Positions 16,544 through 25,536 are shown, numbered from the stretch's first letter. The stretch is 64,000 nucleotides of DNA from Rhodococcus rhodochrous (GCF_014854695.1 NZ_CP027557.1:4814891-4878890); one strand, 5' to 3'. Notes: a model not told the origin generated them from the letters alone. Program-made: numbers and translations.

Positions 16544-17323
16544 ATGACGACTGTCGTGGAAGGGCTGGTGGAGGAACGGCACGGACCGGTGCTCGTCCTC
16601 CGCATCGATCGGCCCGAGGCGCGTAATGCCCTCAACGGAGCCGTACTCCGCGGAATCGGCGCTGCGGCCCTTCGGGCAGAGGCGGATCCGGAGATCCGGG
16701 CAATCGTGCTCACCGGCACGGGGGACCGGGCATTCTGTGCGGGCATGGACCTGCGGGCGTTCGCGGAAGGCGAGGACATCGGCACCGACTCCGAGGAAGC
16801 CGCCGGATACGCCCGGCTGTCCAAGGGCGAACTCACCGTCCCTGTCGTCGGCGCCGCCAATGGCAGCGCTGTGGGCGGCGGGCTCGAACTCCTCCTCGGC
16901 GCCGACATCATCGTGGCGTCCTCCGAGGCGAAGTTCGGCCTGCCCGAGGTGAAGCGGGGTCTCTTCCCCGCCGGCGGCGGCACCGCCATCGGCACCCGCA
17001 TCCCCGTCGGGGCGGCACTCGAGCTGACCCTGACGGGGGATCCGATCACGGCACAGCGCGGCTACGAACTCGGACTGATCAATGCCGTGGTGGCGCCCGA
17101 TCAGGTCCTGGACACCGCACTCGACTACGCCCGGCGGATCGCGGCGAACGCCCCACTCGGCCTGTCCGCGGTGAAGGAACTCGTCCGGCTCGCGCAGGCC
17201 GATCCCGAGCGTGCCGGCGAGCGACTCTCCCACTGGCAGTCGGTCGTCTTCACCAGCAATGACGCGAAGGAAGGCGCCACCGCGTTCATCGAGAAGCGGG
17301 CGCCGGTCTGGCAGGGACAGTGA
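16544..17323 (+). CDS. enoyl-CoA hydratase/isomerase
   Basis: A 259-residue crotonase. FCAGMDL and NGSAVGGGLEL form the oxyanion hole. Both catalytic glutamates of true hydratases appear to be present, in FGLPEV and in ALELTLTG. ATG at 16544 follows AAGGGG. Located between the kinase and a quinone-reductase-like gene, it can hydrate the enoyl-CoA made by the upstream module. Confidence 0.88.
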   Translation: MTTVVEGLVEERHGPVLVLRIDRPEARNALNGAVLRGIGAAALRAEADPEIRAIVLTGTGDRAFCAGMDLRAFAEGEDIGTDSEEAAGYARLSKGELTVPVVGAANGSAVGGGLELLLGADIIVASSEAKFGLPEVKRGLFPAGGGTAIGTRIPVGAALELTLTGDPITAQRGYELGLINAVVAPDQVLDTALDYARRIAANAPLGLSAVKELVRLAQADPERAGERLSHWQSVVFTSNDAKEGATAFIEKRAPVWQGQ

Positions 17324-18318
17324 CTGCCGCGGCCGCACCGACGAGCACCGTGCGCGCGGTCGTCTGCACCGAATACGGGGAACCCGAATCCCTTCGGATG
17401 GAGTCGCGGCCGTCGTCCCCGCTCGCCCCCGGTCACGTCCGGGTGCGTGTGGGAGCGGCCGCAGTGAACTTCCCCGACGTCCTCCTCGTGGCGAACAGGT
17501 ACCAGATCAGCGTGCCTCCACCCTTCGTTCCGGGCAGCGAGTACGCGGGCACGGTCGTCGAGGTCGCGGACGATGCGGACGGATTCTCGGTGGGCGATCG
17601 TGTCACCGGCACCGGGCTGGTCGGAGCGTTCGCCGACGAGGTGGTTGCTCCCACGAAGGCCCTGAAGAAGACCCCGGACGGGATCGACGACCGGACCGCC
17701 GCATCCTTCGGAGTGGCGCACCGGACGGCCTATCACACGCTCCGGTCGGTGGCGCGCCTGAAACCCGGGGAACGACTGGTCGTCCTCGGGGCCGGAGGCG
17801 GTGTCGGCCTGGCGGCCGTGCAACTCGGTGTGGCGCTGGGCGCTTCGGTCACGGCCGTCGCCTCGTCGGCCGACAAACTCGCGGTCGCGTCGTCCTACGG
17901 CGCCGCGCACACGATCGATCACCGCACGAGCGACCTGCGTTCGGCCTTGAAGGACGCGTTGCCGGAGGGGGCCGACGTCGTCGTCGATCCGGTGGGTGGC
18001 GAACTCTCGGAGCCGGCGCTCCGGTCGCTGGTCCGCGGTGGACGTTTCGTCACCATCGGGTACGCGTCCGGTTCGATCCCGCGGATCCCTCTGAATCTCG
18101 TTCTGGTCAAGGGTATCCGGATCATGGGTTTCCAGTTCCAGGATCTCGATCCGGAGGAGTACCGGCGGAACGAGGCCGAACTCGTGGACCTGCTCGTCTC
18201 GGGCACGGCGGTTCCGCACATCGGCGCGGACTATCCGCTCGAGGACGCCGCGCGGGCGCTTCGTCACGTCGCCGACGGACGAGCGGTCGGGAAGGTCGTC
18301 ATCGACATGTCCCGCTGA
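17320..18318 (+). CDS. zinc-free MDR oxidoreductase (NADPH:quinone reductase-like)
   Basis: A 332-residue medium-chain dehydrogenase/reductase. GAGGGVGLAAVQ near 165 is the NADPH loop; no catalytic zinc ligands are visible, which places it with quinone oxidoreductases and enoyl reductases. FVPGSEYAG near 67 is the family signature. GTG at 17320 overlaps the hydratase stop. It is the last gene of the operon and could reduce an enoyl-CoA or enone intermediate. Confidence 0.88.
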   Translation: MTAAAAPTSTVRAVVCTEYGEPESLRMESRPSSPLAPGHVRVRVGAAAVNFPDVLLVANRYQISVPPPFVPGSEYAGTVVEVADDADGFSVGDRVTGTGLVGAFADEVVAPTKALKKTPDGIDDRTAASFGVAHRTAYHTLRSVARLKPGERLVVLGAGGGVGLAAVQLGVALGASVTAVASSADKLAVASSYGAAHTIDHRTSDLRSALKDALPEGADVVVDPVGGELSEPALRSLVRGGRFVTIGYASGSIPRIPLNLVLVKGIRIMGFQFQDLDPEEYRRNEAELVDLLVSGTAVPHIGADYPLEDAARALRHVADGRAVGKVVIDMSR

Positions 18319-18337
18319 TCGTCCTCGCGCGACGAAC

Positions 18338-18392
18338 CGATCCTTGCGCGCCCTACACACCGAGCGAACCCCGGTTCGGCGCGCAAGGATCG
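18338..18392. terminator. long hairpin, first of two
   Basis: CGATCCTTGCGCGCC at 18338-18352 is exactly complementary to 18378-18392, and GAACC/GGTTC at 18366-18377 forms an inner stem. It follows the operon ending at 18318. Confidence 0.55.
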
Positions 18393-18420
18393 ACCGGCGC
18401 AGCAATTCTCTTCCGGCACT

Positions 18421-18466
18421 ACGACTGCGGCCCGGCCTCCGAGCAAGGAGACCGGGCCGCAGTCGT
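18421..18466. terminator. long hairpin, second of two
   Basis: ACGACTGCGGCCCGG at 18421-18435 pairs perfectly with 18452-18466, with an inner CTCC/GGAG stem. It lies directly before the stop of the converging gene at 18475 and probably serves that side. Confidence 0.6.
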
Positions 18467-18474
18467 CGTGGTGC

Positions 18475-19074
18475 TCAGGCCATGGAGACGAGGTTGCCGC
18501 GCACACGGAGCGTGTCGGCACCTCCGGTGAGGAACGATTCGGTGGCAGCGATCGCGGTCGCCGGTGCCGCGGCAGCGGCGAGGGCATGCGACTTGAAGAC
18601 CTGGGCCGCGCGGCTCAGGCGGTGCTGCAGCGGCACGATGCGCGAGTCGAGTTCGGAGGGGACGTTCTCGCCCCACAGCGCAACCGTGGTGGGACTGTCC
18701 GACATCGCCTCGAGCACACCGTTGCGGATCCGCTCGTCGGACGCGTAGAGATCGGCGGCGACGGCGACCATGTCGGGCATGGGACCGTAGGGTGCAGAAC
18801 TCAGAGCGGACTCGAGGTCGACCGCCTTGGTCGCGCCGAGGATCTCGAACGGCCGCAGATCGGAACTCTGCGGAACGACGACCACCACTTCCCAGCCTGC
18901 CGCAACCTGGTCGTACAGCCAGCCACCGGTGTACCGGACGGCGTCGGCGACCTTGGGCGCGACGACGGCGACCCTTCGTCTCAGGATGTGGCGGCGGGCA
19001 TGAGCTGTTGCTCGAGCGACTGTATGTAGTCCTCGAATATTGCGGTCAGTGGGAGCGAACGATCGAGCAGCCAT
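18475..19074 (-). CDS. Rossmann-like protein of unknown function, start uncertain
   Basis: I do not recognise this family. The protein-like part begins at RRRVAVVAPKVADAV, a beta strand and glycine-poor Rossmann-type start, and runs about 165 residues with no zinc, heme or membrane motif. It overlaps the upstream TetR gene. The only in-frame ATG is at 19074, but the 30 residues it adds look like a shadow of TetR. A CTG at 18984, overlapping the TetR stop as CTGA, would fit the protein better but is a rare start. It is last in the operon, after a converging terminator. Confidence 0.6.
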   Translation of the reverse strand: MAARSFAPTDRNIRGLHTVARATAHARRHILRRRVAVVAPKVADAVRYTGGWLYDQVAAGWEVVVVVPQSSDLRPFEILGATKAVDLESALSSAPYGPMPDMVAVAADLYASDERIRNGVLEAMSDSPTTVALWGENVPSELDSRIVPLQHRLSRAAQVFKSHALAAAAAPATAIAATESFLTGGADTLRVRGNLVSMA

Positions 19075-19583
19075 GAGGTTTCCATTCCATTCAGGAAAGC
19101 GACGATCTCCACCGCTTTGACGGCTGGGTCCACATCCGTTCGATATCGCCCGGCGTGTTGTCCACGCCGGATGCCGGCTTCGACCGCGTCGAGAGCCGCC
19201 TGATACCGCCCGAGTAGGCGATCGTGCAGAGGGGCATCCGGTTCCAGGTTCTCGATGAGAAGCACCGCATACATTCCGACCAGTTCGGGCGACTCCTCGA
19301 AACGCTTCGGGAGTTTCCTGAGCTGTTCGACGAGATCCCCCGTCCGATCCACACGAGCGTCGTCGTCGTTGTCGCGGGCGTCGAGCACCGCGTGCAACAA
19401 CTGGTCCTTCGACTCGAAGTGATGCAACAGCCCTGCCGGGGTCAATCCTGCTTCCCGGGCGATCTGGGCGAGGCTCGTGCTCCGCCACCCGTTCCGCGCC
19501 AGAAACCGCTGGGCAACGCTGAGAATCAGCTCCCTGCGATCCTCACCTCTGGCGAGGAGAGTGTCGTATGCACGCTGGGACAA
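18981..19583 (-). CDS. TetR-family regulator
   Basis: A 200-residue TetR protein. The helix-turn-helix is at about 30-60 (TSLAQIAREAGLTPAGLLHHF) and the rest is an all-helical ligand domain. The start is TTG at 19583, preceded by GAGGG; an in-frame TGA lies just upstream, so no longer form exists. It is downstream of the thiolase with a 100-base gap that may hold its own promoter. It could regulate this operon, but no palindrome near it looks like its site. Confidence 0.85.
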   Translation of the reverse strand: MSQRAYDTLLARGEDRRELILSVAQRFLARNGWRSTSLAQIAREAGLTPAGLLHHFESKDQLLHAVLDARDNDDDARVDRTGDLVEQLRKLPKRFEESPELVGMYAVLLIENLEPDAPLHDRLLGRYQAALDAVEAGIRRGQHAGRYRTDVDPAVKAVEIVAFLNGMETSWLLDRSLPLTAIFEDYIQSLEQQLMPAATS

Positions 19584-19683
19584 CAGCCCTCACTTCGTTG
19601 AAGAAGAACAACCTACTGAACGCACATTAGGTCATTTTCCCAAGTGTGACAAGGGTCTCATCAGATATATGTTTCGCGATGGA

Positions 19684-20826
19684 TCACAGGAGTTCGACGA
19701 CGGTCGCGTTGGCGGTCCCACCGCCCTCGCACATCGTCTGGAGACCGAAGCGGATGCCCTGATCACGCATGTGATGGATCATCCGGGTCATCAGCACCGC
19801 ACCCGAACCGCCGAGCGGATGACCGAGCGCGATCGCCCCTCCGAGCGGATTCAGCTTCTCCGGATCCGCGCCCGTCTCGGCGAGCCACGCCAGCGGCACC
19901 GACGCGAATGCCTCGTTGACCTCGAAGACACCGACTTCTCCCAGTGCGATGCCGGCCTTCGCCAGGGCCTTGTCCGTCGCGGGGATGGGCCCGGTCAGCA
20001 TGAGGACGGGATCGGCGCCGGCGACGACACCGGCCCGGTACCGGACCAGCGGAGTGAGCCCGAGCTCCCGGGCCTTCTCCGGCGTCGTCACGAGCAACGC
20101 CGCCGCACCATCGGAGATCTGCGACGAATTACCGGCGTGGATGACGCCGTCCTCGGCGAAGGCGGGCTTCAGATCGGCCAGCTTCTCGACGGTCGATCCC
20201 CGCCGCACCCCTTCGTCCACCGACACCACGCCCGCCTCGGTGGGCACCGGGACGATCTGTGCGTCGAACGCACCGCGGTCCAGCGCAGCGGCGGCACGCT
20301 CGTGCGAGAGCACCGAGAACTCGTCGAGACGGGTCCGGGAGAAACCCCACTTCTGAGCGATCTTCTCGGCAGAGATGCCCTGGTTGAACGAGAACCCGTC
20401 GTACCGGGCCAGCGCCTTCGGTCCGTACGGCTGACCCGACGCCCGCGCCGAACCCAGCGGCACACGGCTCATCACCTCGACACCACCGGCGACGACGACG
20501 TCCTGCTGACCGGACATCACCGCCTGCGCAGCGAAGTCGAGCGCCTGCTGGCTCGACCCGCACGCGCGGTTGATCGTCGTACCCGGGATCGATTCGGGCC
20601 AGCCGGCGGCGAGGACCGAGTACCGGCCGATGTTGCTCGACTGGTCTCCCACCTGCGAGACACAGCCCCACACGACGTCGTCGACGACCGCCGGATCGAT
20701 ACCCGCGCGCTCGGCGAGTGCCTGCAGGACGTGCGCCGACAGATCCGCCGGATGCTCGCCCGCCAGTCCCCCGTTGCGCTTGCCGACCGGCGTGCGGACG
20801 GCCTCGACGATGACTGCTTCACGCAT
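19684..20826 (-). CDS. thiolase (acetyl-CoA acyltransferase)
   Basis: A 380-residue thiolase that would cleave 3-ketoacyl-CoA with CoA. The nucleophile is Cys89 in NRACGSSQQ, the His lies in ALGHPLGGSG and the second Cys in MCEGGG near the C-terminus. ATG at 20826 has GGAGAAG 8 bases upstream; a GTG at 20841 would add five residues. It overlaps the crotonase gene by 8 bases and closes a full beta-oxidation set in one operon. Confidence 0.92.
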   Translation of the reverse strand: MREAVIVEAVRTPVGKRNGGLAGEHPADLSAHVLQALAERAGIDPAVVDDVVWGCVSQVGDQSSNIGRYSVLAAGWPESIPGTTINRACGSSQQALDFAAQAVMSGQQDVVVAGGVEVMSRVPLGSARASGQPYGPKALARYDGFSFNQGISAEKIAQKWGFSRTRLDEFSVLSHERAAAALDRGAFDAQIVPVPTEAGVVSVDEGVRRGSTVEKLADLKPAFAEDGVIHAGNSSQISDGAAALLVTTPEKARELGLTPLVRYRAGVVAGADPVLMLTGPIPATDKALAKAGIALGEVGVFEVNEAFASVPLAWLAETGADPEKLNPLGGAIALGHPLGGSGAVLMTRMIHHMRDQGIRFGLQTMCEGGGTANATVVELL

Positions 20827-21655
20827 GTACTTCTTCTCCACTCGTAGTCTGTGGTTCCGGAGTCTGTATTTCCGGGTTCAGTGCCCACCGGCCGGTGAAG
20901 CGGACCTCGCGCTTCTCGGCGAAGGCACGGAACGCCTCGGGGGCGTCGACGGTCCCGAAGTTGACCGCCTGGGCGCGCGCTTCACCGGCGAGAGAATCCC
21001 GCAGGCCGCGGTCGACGGCTTCGTTGAGCAATGCCTTGGTCTGGGCCAGGGCGACGGGCGGACCGGCCGACAGCCGAGCGCAGAGATCGTCGACGAACGC
21101 GTCGATGCCCCCCTCGGATTCGATCCAGGTCACCAGCCCCAGCCGGTGCGCCTCGTCGGCGTCGATGGCCTCGGCCAGCAACGCGAGTCGTTTCGCTTGC
21201 TGCAGACCGACGAGCCTCGGCAGCAACCACGTGCCGCCGAGATCGGGTGACAGTCCCCGCTTGGCGAAGATCTGCGAGAAGGTCGAGCGCGGTGTCGCGA
21301 CCACCAGATCGCATCCGAGCGCCAGGTTCCAGCCGGCCCCGTAGGCGACACCGTCGACCTTCGCGACGGTGGGAACCGGAAGTTCGTGGAGCAGCAACGC
21401 GACGTCCGTCAGTTTGCGCAGCTTGCGCAAGGGATGTGCGACACCGGGATTGGCGATATCGGCGCCGGAACAGAACGCGCCGGCCGCGCCGGTGACGACG
21501 AGGACACGTACGCCCGGGTCGTCGGCGGTGTCGACGAGGACGTCGTGCAATGCCTGCCAGAGCGGACCGTCGATCGCGTTCTTGCGATGCGGCCGGTTCA
21601 CCGTGAGGGTCCGGACCCCGTCGTGGTCGTCGACGAGAAGAGAATCGGTGCTCAT
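20819..21655 (-). CDS. crotonase, PaaG-like isomerase type
   Basis: A 278-residue crotonase. FCSGADIANPG and VDGVAYGAGWNLAL form the oxyanion hole. The two hydratase glutamates are missing (FSQIFAKRG at the first site), but GLSPDLGGTWLLPRLVG gives the Asp found in PaaG-type isomerases. An enoyl-CoA isomerase or ring-handling role is therefore more likely than simple hydration. It overlaps the CoA-transferase gene by 4 bases. Confidence 0.85.
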   Translation of the reverse strand: MSTDSLLVDDHDGVRTLTVNRPHRKNAIDGPLWQALHDVLVDTADDPGVRVLVVTGAAGAFCSGADIANPGVAHPLRKLRKLTDVALLLHELPVPTVAKVDGVAYGAGWNLALGCDLVVATPRSTFSQIFAKRGLSPDLGGTWLLPRLVGLQQAKRLALLAEAIDADEAHRLGLVTWIESEGGIDAFVDDLCARLSAGPPVALAQTKALLNEAVDRGLRDSLAGEARAQAVNFGTVDAPEAFRAFAEKREVRFTGRWALNPEIQTPEPQTTSGEEVHA

Positions 21656-22917
21656 TCGGCTGCCTCCGTGTCCGGTGCGCGGTATGCGGGACCGATCGCG
21701 CCGGTCTCGCGCAGCCGCGCGATCTCGGTGCGGGTGATCCCGAAATCCTGCAGCACCGCATCGGTGTGCTCACCGAGCCCCGGTACCGCACCCATGGGCA
21801 GTTCGAAGCCCGCGACGACCGGTGGGGGAAGCAGCGCCTCGATCGGTCCGTTGGGGGTTGCGACCTCCCGCCAGCGATCCCGGGCCTGCAGCTGGGGATG
21901 TGCGATCACGTCGCTGGGCAGGTTGTACCGGGAGTTGCCGATACCGGCCTCGTCGGCGATCTTCTGGATGTGTGCGAGGGGATGCCGGGCGCACCACTGC
22001 GCGATCGCCTCGTCGAGCACGGCGCGATGTTCGCAGCGACCGGCATTGGAGCGGAAACGCTCGTCGTCGGCCAGATCGTCGCGTTCGATGATCTCCCGTG
22101 CGAGTCGCTGCCATTCCCGGTCGTTGGTGGTGCCGAGGACGACGACCTGGTCGTCGGCGGTGCGGTACGACCCGTACGGTGAGACGGCGGGCGACGACAT
22201 GCCCAGCGGTTGCTGGTTCACCCCGGAATAGCGCGTGTAGGTCAGCGGGTATCCCATGAGCTCGGTCATCGTGTCGAACAGGCTCACCGACACCTTCGAC
22301 AGGCTGCCGCCGCGACCACGGTGCCGTTCCTTGCCGCACAGCAGGGCGAGGATCGACACGGCCGAGTACAGGCCGGTGGTGATGTCCGCGACGGGCGGCC
22401 CGGGTTTCGCCGGCATGCCGGGATGGCCGGTGACCGCGCACGCCCCCGATTCCGCCTGGATCAGAAGGTCGTAGGCGCGTTTGTGCGAGAGCGGACCACC
22501 GGGACCGTAACCGTCGATCTCGACCGAGATCAGTTCGGGATAGAGCTCCTCGAGCCGGTCGGGTGACAGTCCGAGCCGCGCGGTCGCGCCCGGCGCCAGA
22601 TTCGACACCAGCACGTCGGAGCGGGCGAGGATCCGGTGCAGCACCGCGATCCCGTCGTCCGACTTCAGGTCGAGTGTCACCGATTCCTTGCCGCGGTTGG
22701 CCCATACGAAATGTGCTGCCATGCCACCGACGACGTCGTCGTAGTCGCGCGCGAAGTCACCACCGCGGGGGTTCTCGATCTTGATGACCCGCGCACCGAA
22801 ATCGGCGAGCGTCCGCGTGCACATCGGTGCCGACACGGCCTGCTCGAGGGTGACGACGGTGACGCCCGCGAGCGGGCCGTCCGAGCCCACAGAATCTGTT
22901 GTCACCGTCTCGGTCAT
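21652..22917 (-). CDS. family III CoA-transferase (CaiB/BaiF type)
   Basis: A 421-residue CoA-transferase. The catalytic Asp is in PPVADITTGLY near residue 180; LEQAVSAPMCTRTLADFGA and KIENPRGGD at the N-terminus are family landmarks. It moves CoA between carboxylic acids and would activate or recycle an acid without ATP. ATG at 22917 overlaps the SDR stop (TGATG). ACAD, SDR, CoA-transferase, crotonase and thiolase are thus all coupled. Confidence 0.9.
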   Translation of the reverse strand: MTETVTTDSVGSDGPLAGVTVVTLEQAVSAPMCTRTLADFGARVIKIENPRGGDFARDYDDVVGGMAAHFVWANRGKESVTLDLKSDDGIAVLHRILARSDVLVSNLAPGATARLGLSPDRLEELYPELISVEIDGYGPGGPLSHKRAYDLLIQAESGACAVTGHPGMPAKPGPPVADITTGLYSAVSILALLCGKERHRGRGGSLSKVSVSLFDTMTELMGYPLTYTRYSGVNQQPLGMSSPAVSPYGSYRTADDQVVVLGTTNDREWQRLAREIIERDDLADDERFRSNAGRCEHRAVLDEAIAQWCARHPLAHIQKIADEAGIGNSRYNLPSDVIAHPQLQARDRWREVATPNGPIEALLPPPVVAGFELPMGAVPGLGEHTDAVLQDFGITRTEIARLRETGAIGPAYRAPDTEAAE

Positions 22918-23684
22918 CACATCACCATGCCACCGTCGACCGGCAGCACCTGCCCGGTGACGAACGATGCCGCGTCGGTGGCCAGGAAGACGAACGCTCC
23001 GGCGACCTCCTCCGGGGATGCCCAGCGACGCAGCGGAATACGATTGAGCATGTTGGCGGCGAACTTCTCGTTGGTGCGGATCGTCTCCGTCATGGGAGTC
23101 GCGGCGAGCGGGGCCAGCGCGTTGACGAGGATGTTCTTGCGGGCCAGCTCGCGGGCGAGCGACTTGGTGATGCCGATGATCCCCGCTTTGGCCGCGGAGT
23201 AGTTCACCTGCCCGAGCGTGCCGGTGATGCCCGCCGAGGAGGTCACGTTGATGATGCGTCCCTTGCCGTCGGTGGCGAGGAAGGGCAGTGCCGCCTGCGA
23301 GCAGTTGAAGGCGCCGAGCACGTGGATGTCGTGGATGCGCTGGAACGAGTCGACGGTGGTGTCGGCGAACATCGCCGGGTCGGTGACACCGGCGTTGTTG
23401 ACGAGGATGTGGAGCACGCCCTCGGTCAGACCGGCGGCACGCGCCATCGCGGCGTCGGCCGCCTCCCGGTCGCGGACGTCGAGCGCGGCGCTGTCGGCCT
23501 TACCACCGTTCACCGAGATCCGTTCGGCAACAGCGGCTGCGGCGTCACCGTTCACATCGGTGACGAGCACGGCCGCACCGGCGGCCGCGAGGGCTTCGGC
23601 GACGGCCGAGCCGATACCGCCGGCCGCGCCGGTCACCACGGCCGACCGCCCGGTGAGATCGAAGAGAGAATTGTTCACGGCCAT
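22917..23684 (-). CDS. short-chain dehydrogenase/reductase
   Basis: A 255-residue classical SDR with GAAGGIGS cofactor loop, VTDVN acidic turn, NNAG, TSSAG for Ser and YSAAK for Tyr/Lys. ATG at 23684 has GAGGAG 7 bases upstream. Being inside a beta-oxidation operon it is the likely 3-hydroxyacyl-CoA dehydrogenase. Confidence 0.9.
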   Translation of the reverse strand: MAVNNSLFDLTGRSAVVTGAAGGIGSAVAEALAAAGAAVLVTDVNGDAAAAVAERISVNGGKADSAALDVRDREAADAAMARAAGLTEGVLHILVNNAGVTDPAMFADTTVDSFQRIHDIHVLGAFNCSQAALPFLATDGKGRIINVTSSAGITGTLGQVNYSAAKAGIIGITKSLARELARKNILVNALAPLAATPMTETIRTNEKFAANMLNRIPLRRWASPEEVAGAFVFLATDAASFVTGQVLPVDGGMVM

Positions 23685-24859
23685 CAGTAGCTCCTCGGCA
23701 GTCCCAGAGTGTGTGAGCTCAGGAAATTCAGGATCATCTCCTGGCTGATCGGTGCAATGCGCATGACGCGCGCTTCGCGGAAGTACCGCGAGACGTTGTA
23801 CTCCTCCGAGTAGCCCATGCCGCCGTGCGTCTGCAGCGCACGATCGGCAGCGGTGAATCCCGCATCGGCACAGAGGTATTTGGCGGTGTTGGCTTCCCGT
23901 CCGCACGGCTTGCCGTTGTCGTAGAGCCAGGTCGCCTTGCGCAGGACGAGTTCGGCGGCATCGAGGTGGGCGAGCGAATCGGCGAGGGGGAACTGGATTC
24001 CCTGGTTCATGCCGATCGGGCGGCCGAAGACTTCGCGTTCGTTGCCGTACCTGACCGCCTTGTCGAGCGCCACGCGACCGATGCCGAGGGCCTCGGCGGC
24101 GATGAGCATGCGCTCGGGGTTGAGGCCGTCGAGCAGATACTCGAAACCCTTCCCCTCCTCACCCACGCGGTCCTCCACCGGCACCCGCAGGTCGTCGATG
24201 AACAGCTCGTTCGACGTGACGGCGTTGCGCCCCATCTTGCGGATCGGGCGGATGTCGACGCGGCTGCGGTCGAGATCGGTGAGGAACAACGTCATGCCGT
24301 CGGTCTTCTTCTGCACCTCGTCGTACCGCTGGGTACGGGTCAGCAGCAGGATCTTCTCGGATTCCTGCGCCTTCGAGATCCACACCTTGCGGCCGTTGAC
24401 GACGTAGTGGTCGCCGTCCCGCCGGGCGAAGGTGGTGATCCGCGAGGTGTCGAGGCCTGCTCCGGGCTCGGTGACACCGAAGCAGACGTGCAGGTCGCCG
24501 CTGACGATGCGCGGCAGGGTGCGGGCCTTGAGCTCGTCGGAACCGTGCTTGACGACCGGCTGCATGCCGAAGATGTTGAGGTGAATCGAGCTCGCGGCGT
24601 TCATGCCGCCGCCCGAACGCGCGACCTCCTCGAGCAACAGGGTGGCCTCGGTGATGCCGTATCCGTGCCCGCCGTACTCCTCGGGCATGGTGATACCGAG
24701 CCAACCACCGTCGGCCATGGCCTTGTAGAACTCCGAGGGGAACTCGTGGGCGAGGTCCTTCTCCATCCAGTACTGGTCGTCGAACCTCTTCGTCAGTTCG
24801 GCCACCGACTTGCGGATGAGCTCCTGATCCTCGCTGAGTTCGAAACTCATTCCGCTCAT
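23684..24859 (-). CDS. acyl-CoA dehydrogenase
   Basis: A 391-residue acyl-CoA dehydrogenase with FGVTEPGAGLDTSRI as flavin signature, KVWISKAQ, and THGGMGYSEEYNVSRYFRE at the C-terminus followed by RIAPISQEM in place of YEGTxQIQR. Starts possible are ATG 24859, ATG 24850 and GTG 24868; I favour 24859 because it overlaps the stop of a 17-codon ORF (ATGA). Unlike the three pairs at 31-33, 37-39 and 54-56 kb it has no partner subunit. Confidence 0.9.
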   Translation of the reverse strand: MSGMSFELSEDQELIRKSVAELTKRFDDQYWMEKDLAHEFPSEFYKAMADGGWLGITMPEEYGGHGYGITEATLLLEEVARSGGGMNAASSIHLNIFGMQPVVKHGSDELKARTLPRIVSGDLHVCFGVTEPGAGLDTSRITTFARRDGDHYVVNGRKVWISKAQESEKILLLTRTQRYDEVQKKTDGMTLFLTDLDRSRVDIRPIRKMGRNAVTSNELFIDDLRVPVEDRVGEEGKGFEYLLDGLNPERMLIAAEALGIGRVALDKAVRYGNEREVFGRPIGMNQGIQFPLADSLAHLDAAELVLRKATWLYDNGKPCGREANTAKYLCADAGFTAADRALQTHGGMGYSEEYNVSRYFREARVMRIAPISQEMILNFLSSHTLGLPRSY

Positions 24860-24909
24860 CGTCGGCACCGCCGGCCCTGCGGGCGGGGCTGCACGTCATC
24901 GAGGTTCAT
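24856..24909 (-). CDS. 17-residue coupled ORF
   Basis: ATG at 24909 is preceded by AAAGG and opens a frame for MNLDDVQPRPQGRRCRR that stops on TGA within the ATGA start of the acyl-CoA dehydrogenase. It could help translation of the next gene or be the remnant of a lost gene. No family can be named. Confidence 0.35.
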   Translation of the reverse strand: MNLDDVQPRPQGRRCRR

Positions 24910-24929
24910 GGGGGTCCCTTTCGTGTCGG

Positions 24930-25241
24930 TCAGTCGGAGGCGGGAAGCGGCTTCGCGGCCTTGAGAGTCATGGGGATACCGCCGTAGCCGAGTTCCCCGG
25001 GCCCCGAGGAGGTGCACAGCACCTCGACCGTGTCGTCCGCGTCGACGTAGCGCTTGCCGAGAACGGTGACGGCGTCGCCGGCCGACGGTTCGGGTCGGCC
25101 CGGCGGCGCCGGAATCATCGGGGCGCCACCGCATGTGAGTTCCTGTGCGTTCTCCGCAGGGGCGCGGACCACGACGACCCTCGTGGAGCCTTCGGCGGCG
25201 GCGAGCTGCACTCCTGGACGAAGTGGTGCGGGTGTGGTCAC
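24930..25241 (-). CDS. small protein with two CGGxPM-like repeats
   Basis: A 103-residue acidic protein I cannot assign. ELTCGGAPM at about 34-42 and ELGYGGIPM near 83-91 are a repeated motif, each after a predicted strand pair (VVVVRAP; TVEVLCTSS), so it may be a duplicated small beta domain. GTG at 25241 has AGAGAGG upstream. It heads the minus-strand beta-oxidation operon. A carrier, chaperone or assembly role for the nearby enzymes is only a guess. Confidence 0.7.
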   Translation of the reverse strand: MTTPAPLRPGVQLAAAEGSTRVVVVRAPAENAQELTCGGAPMIPAPPGRPEPSAGDAVTVLGKRYVDADDTVEVLCTSSGPGELGYGGIPMTLKAAKPLPASD

Positions 25242-25536
25242 GGCGTACCTCTCTTTCGATCGCTCGACGGCGAGCGCGACCCCGGGTGGCTCGTGCGATG
25301 AAAACTATCCTCTCTTTTGAGGAGAATCAACCTTCGCGACGCGCCGCCCACAAGAGGAGGAGGCTCGTAGATCTCATGCATCCACCGGCAGCGTGGAGCG
25401 ACAGCCGCTCCGCGCGCGAGCTTCCCACCAGCAGAAACGGGACATTTCTCGCGGAACGTTGACTATCCGGCGCGGACGTGGAAATCTATCGATCAGAAAT
25501 GAGAATGCAATTCTCTCGAACAGGGAGGAGGTTGAT
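25242..25536. promoter_or_regulatory. divergent promoter region
   Basis: This 295-base gap is AT-richer than its surroundings and separates the beta-oxidation operon (-) from the Rieske operon (+). It contains a perfect island operator at 25501-25515, a GAGAAT half-site at 25322-25327 next to a TCCTC/GAGGA inverted repeat, and TTGACT at 25459-25464. No gene is visible. Confidence 0.6.
25501..25515. promoter_or_regulatory. island operator, copy 2 (perfect)
   Basis: GAGAATGCAATTCTC is a perfect 6-3-6 palindrome. It ends 21 bases before the GTG of the CMD gene, and AGGGAGGAGG lies between them. Confidence 0.75.

Noticed and set aside
25393-25536. Longer N-terminus of the CMD protein
   Set aside because: The extra codons pass through the perfect operator, and a strong ribosome site lies just before GTG 25537.
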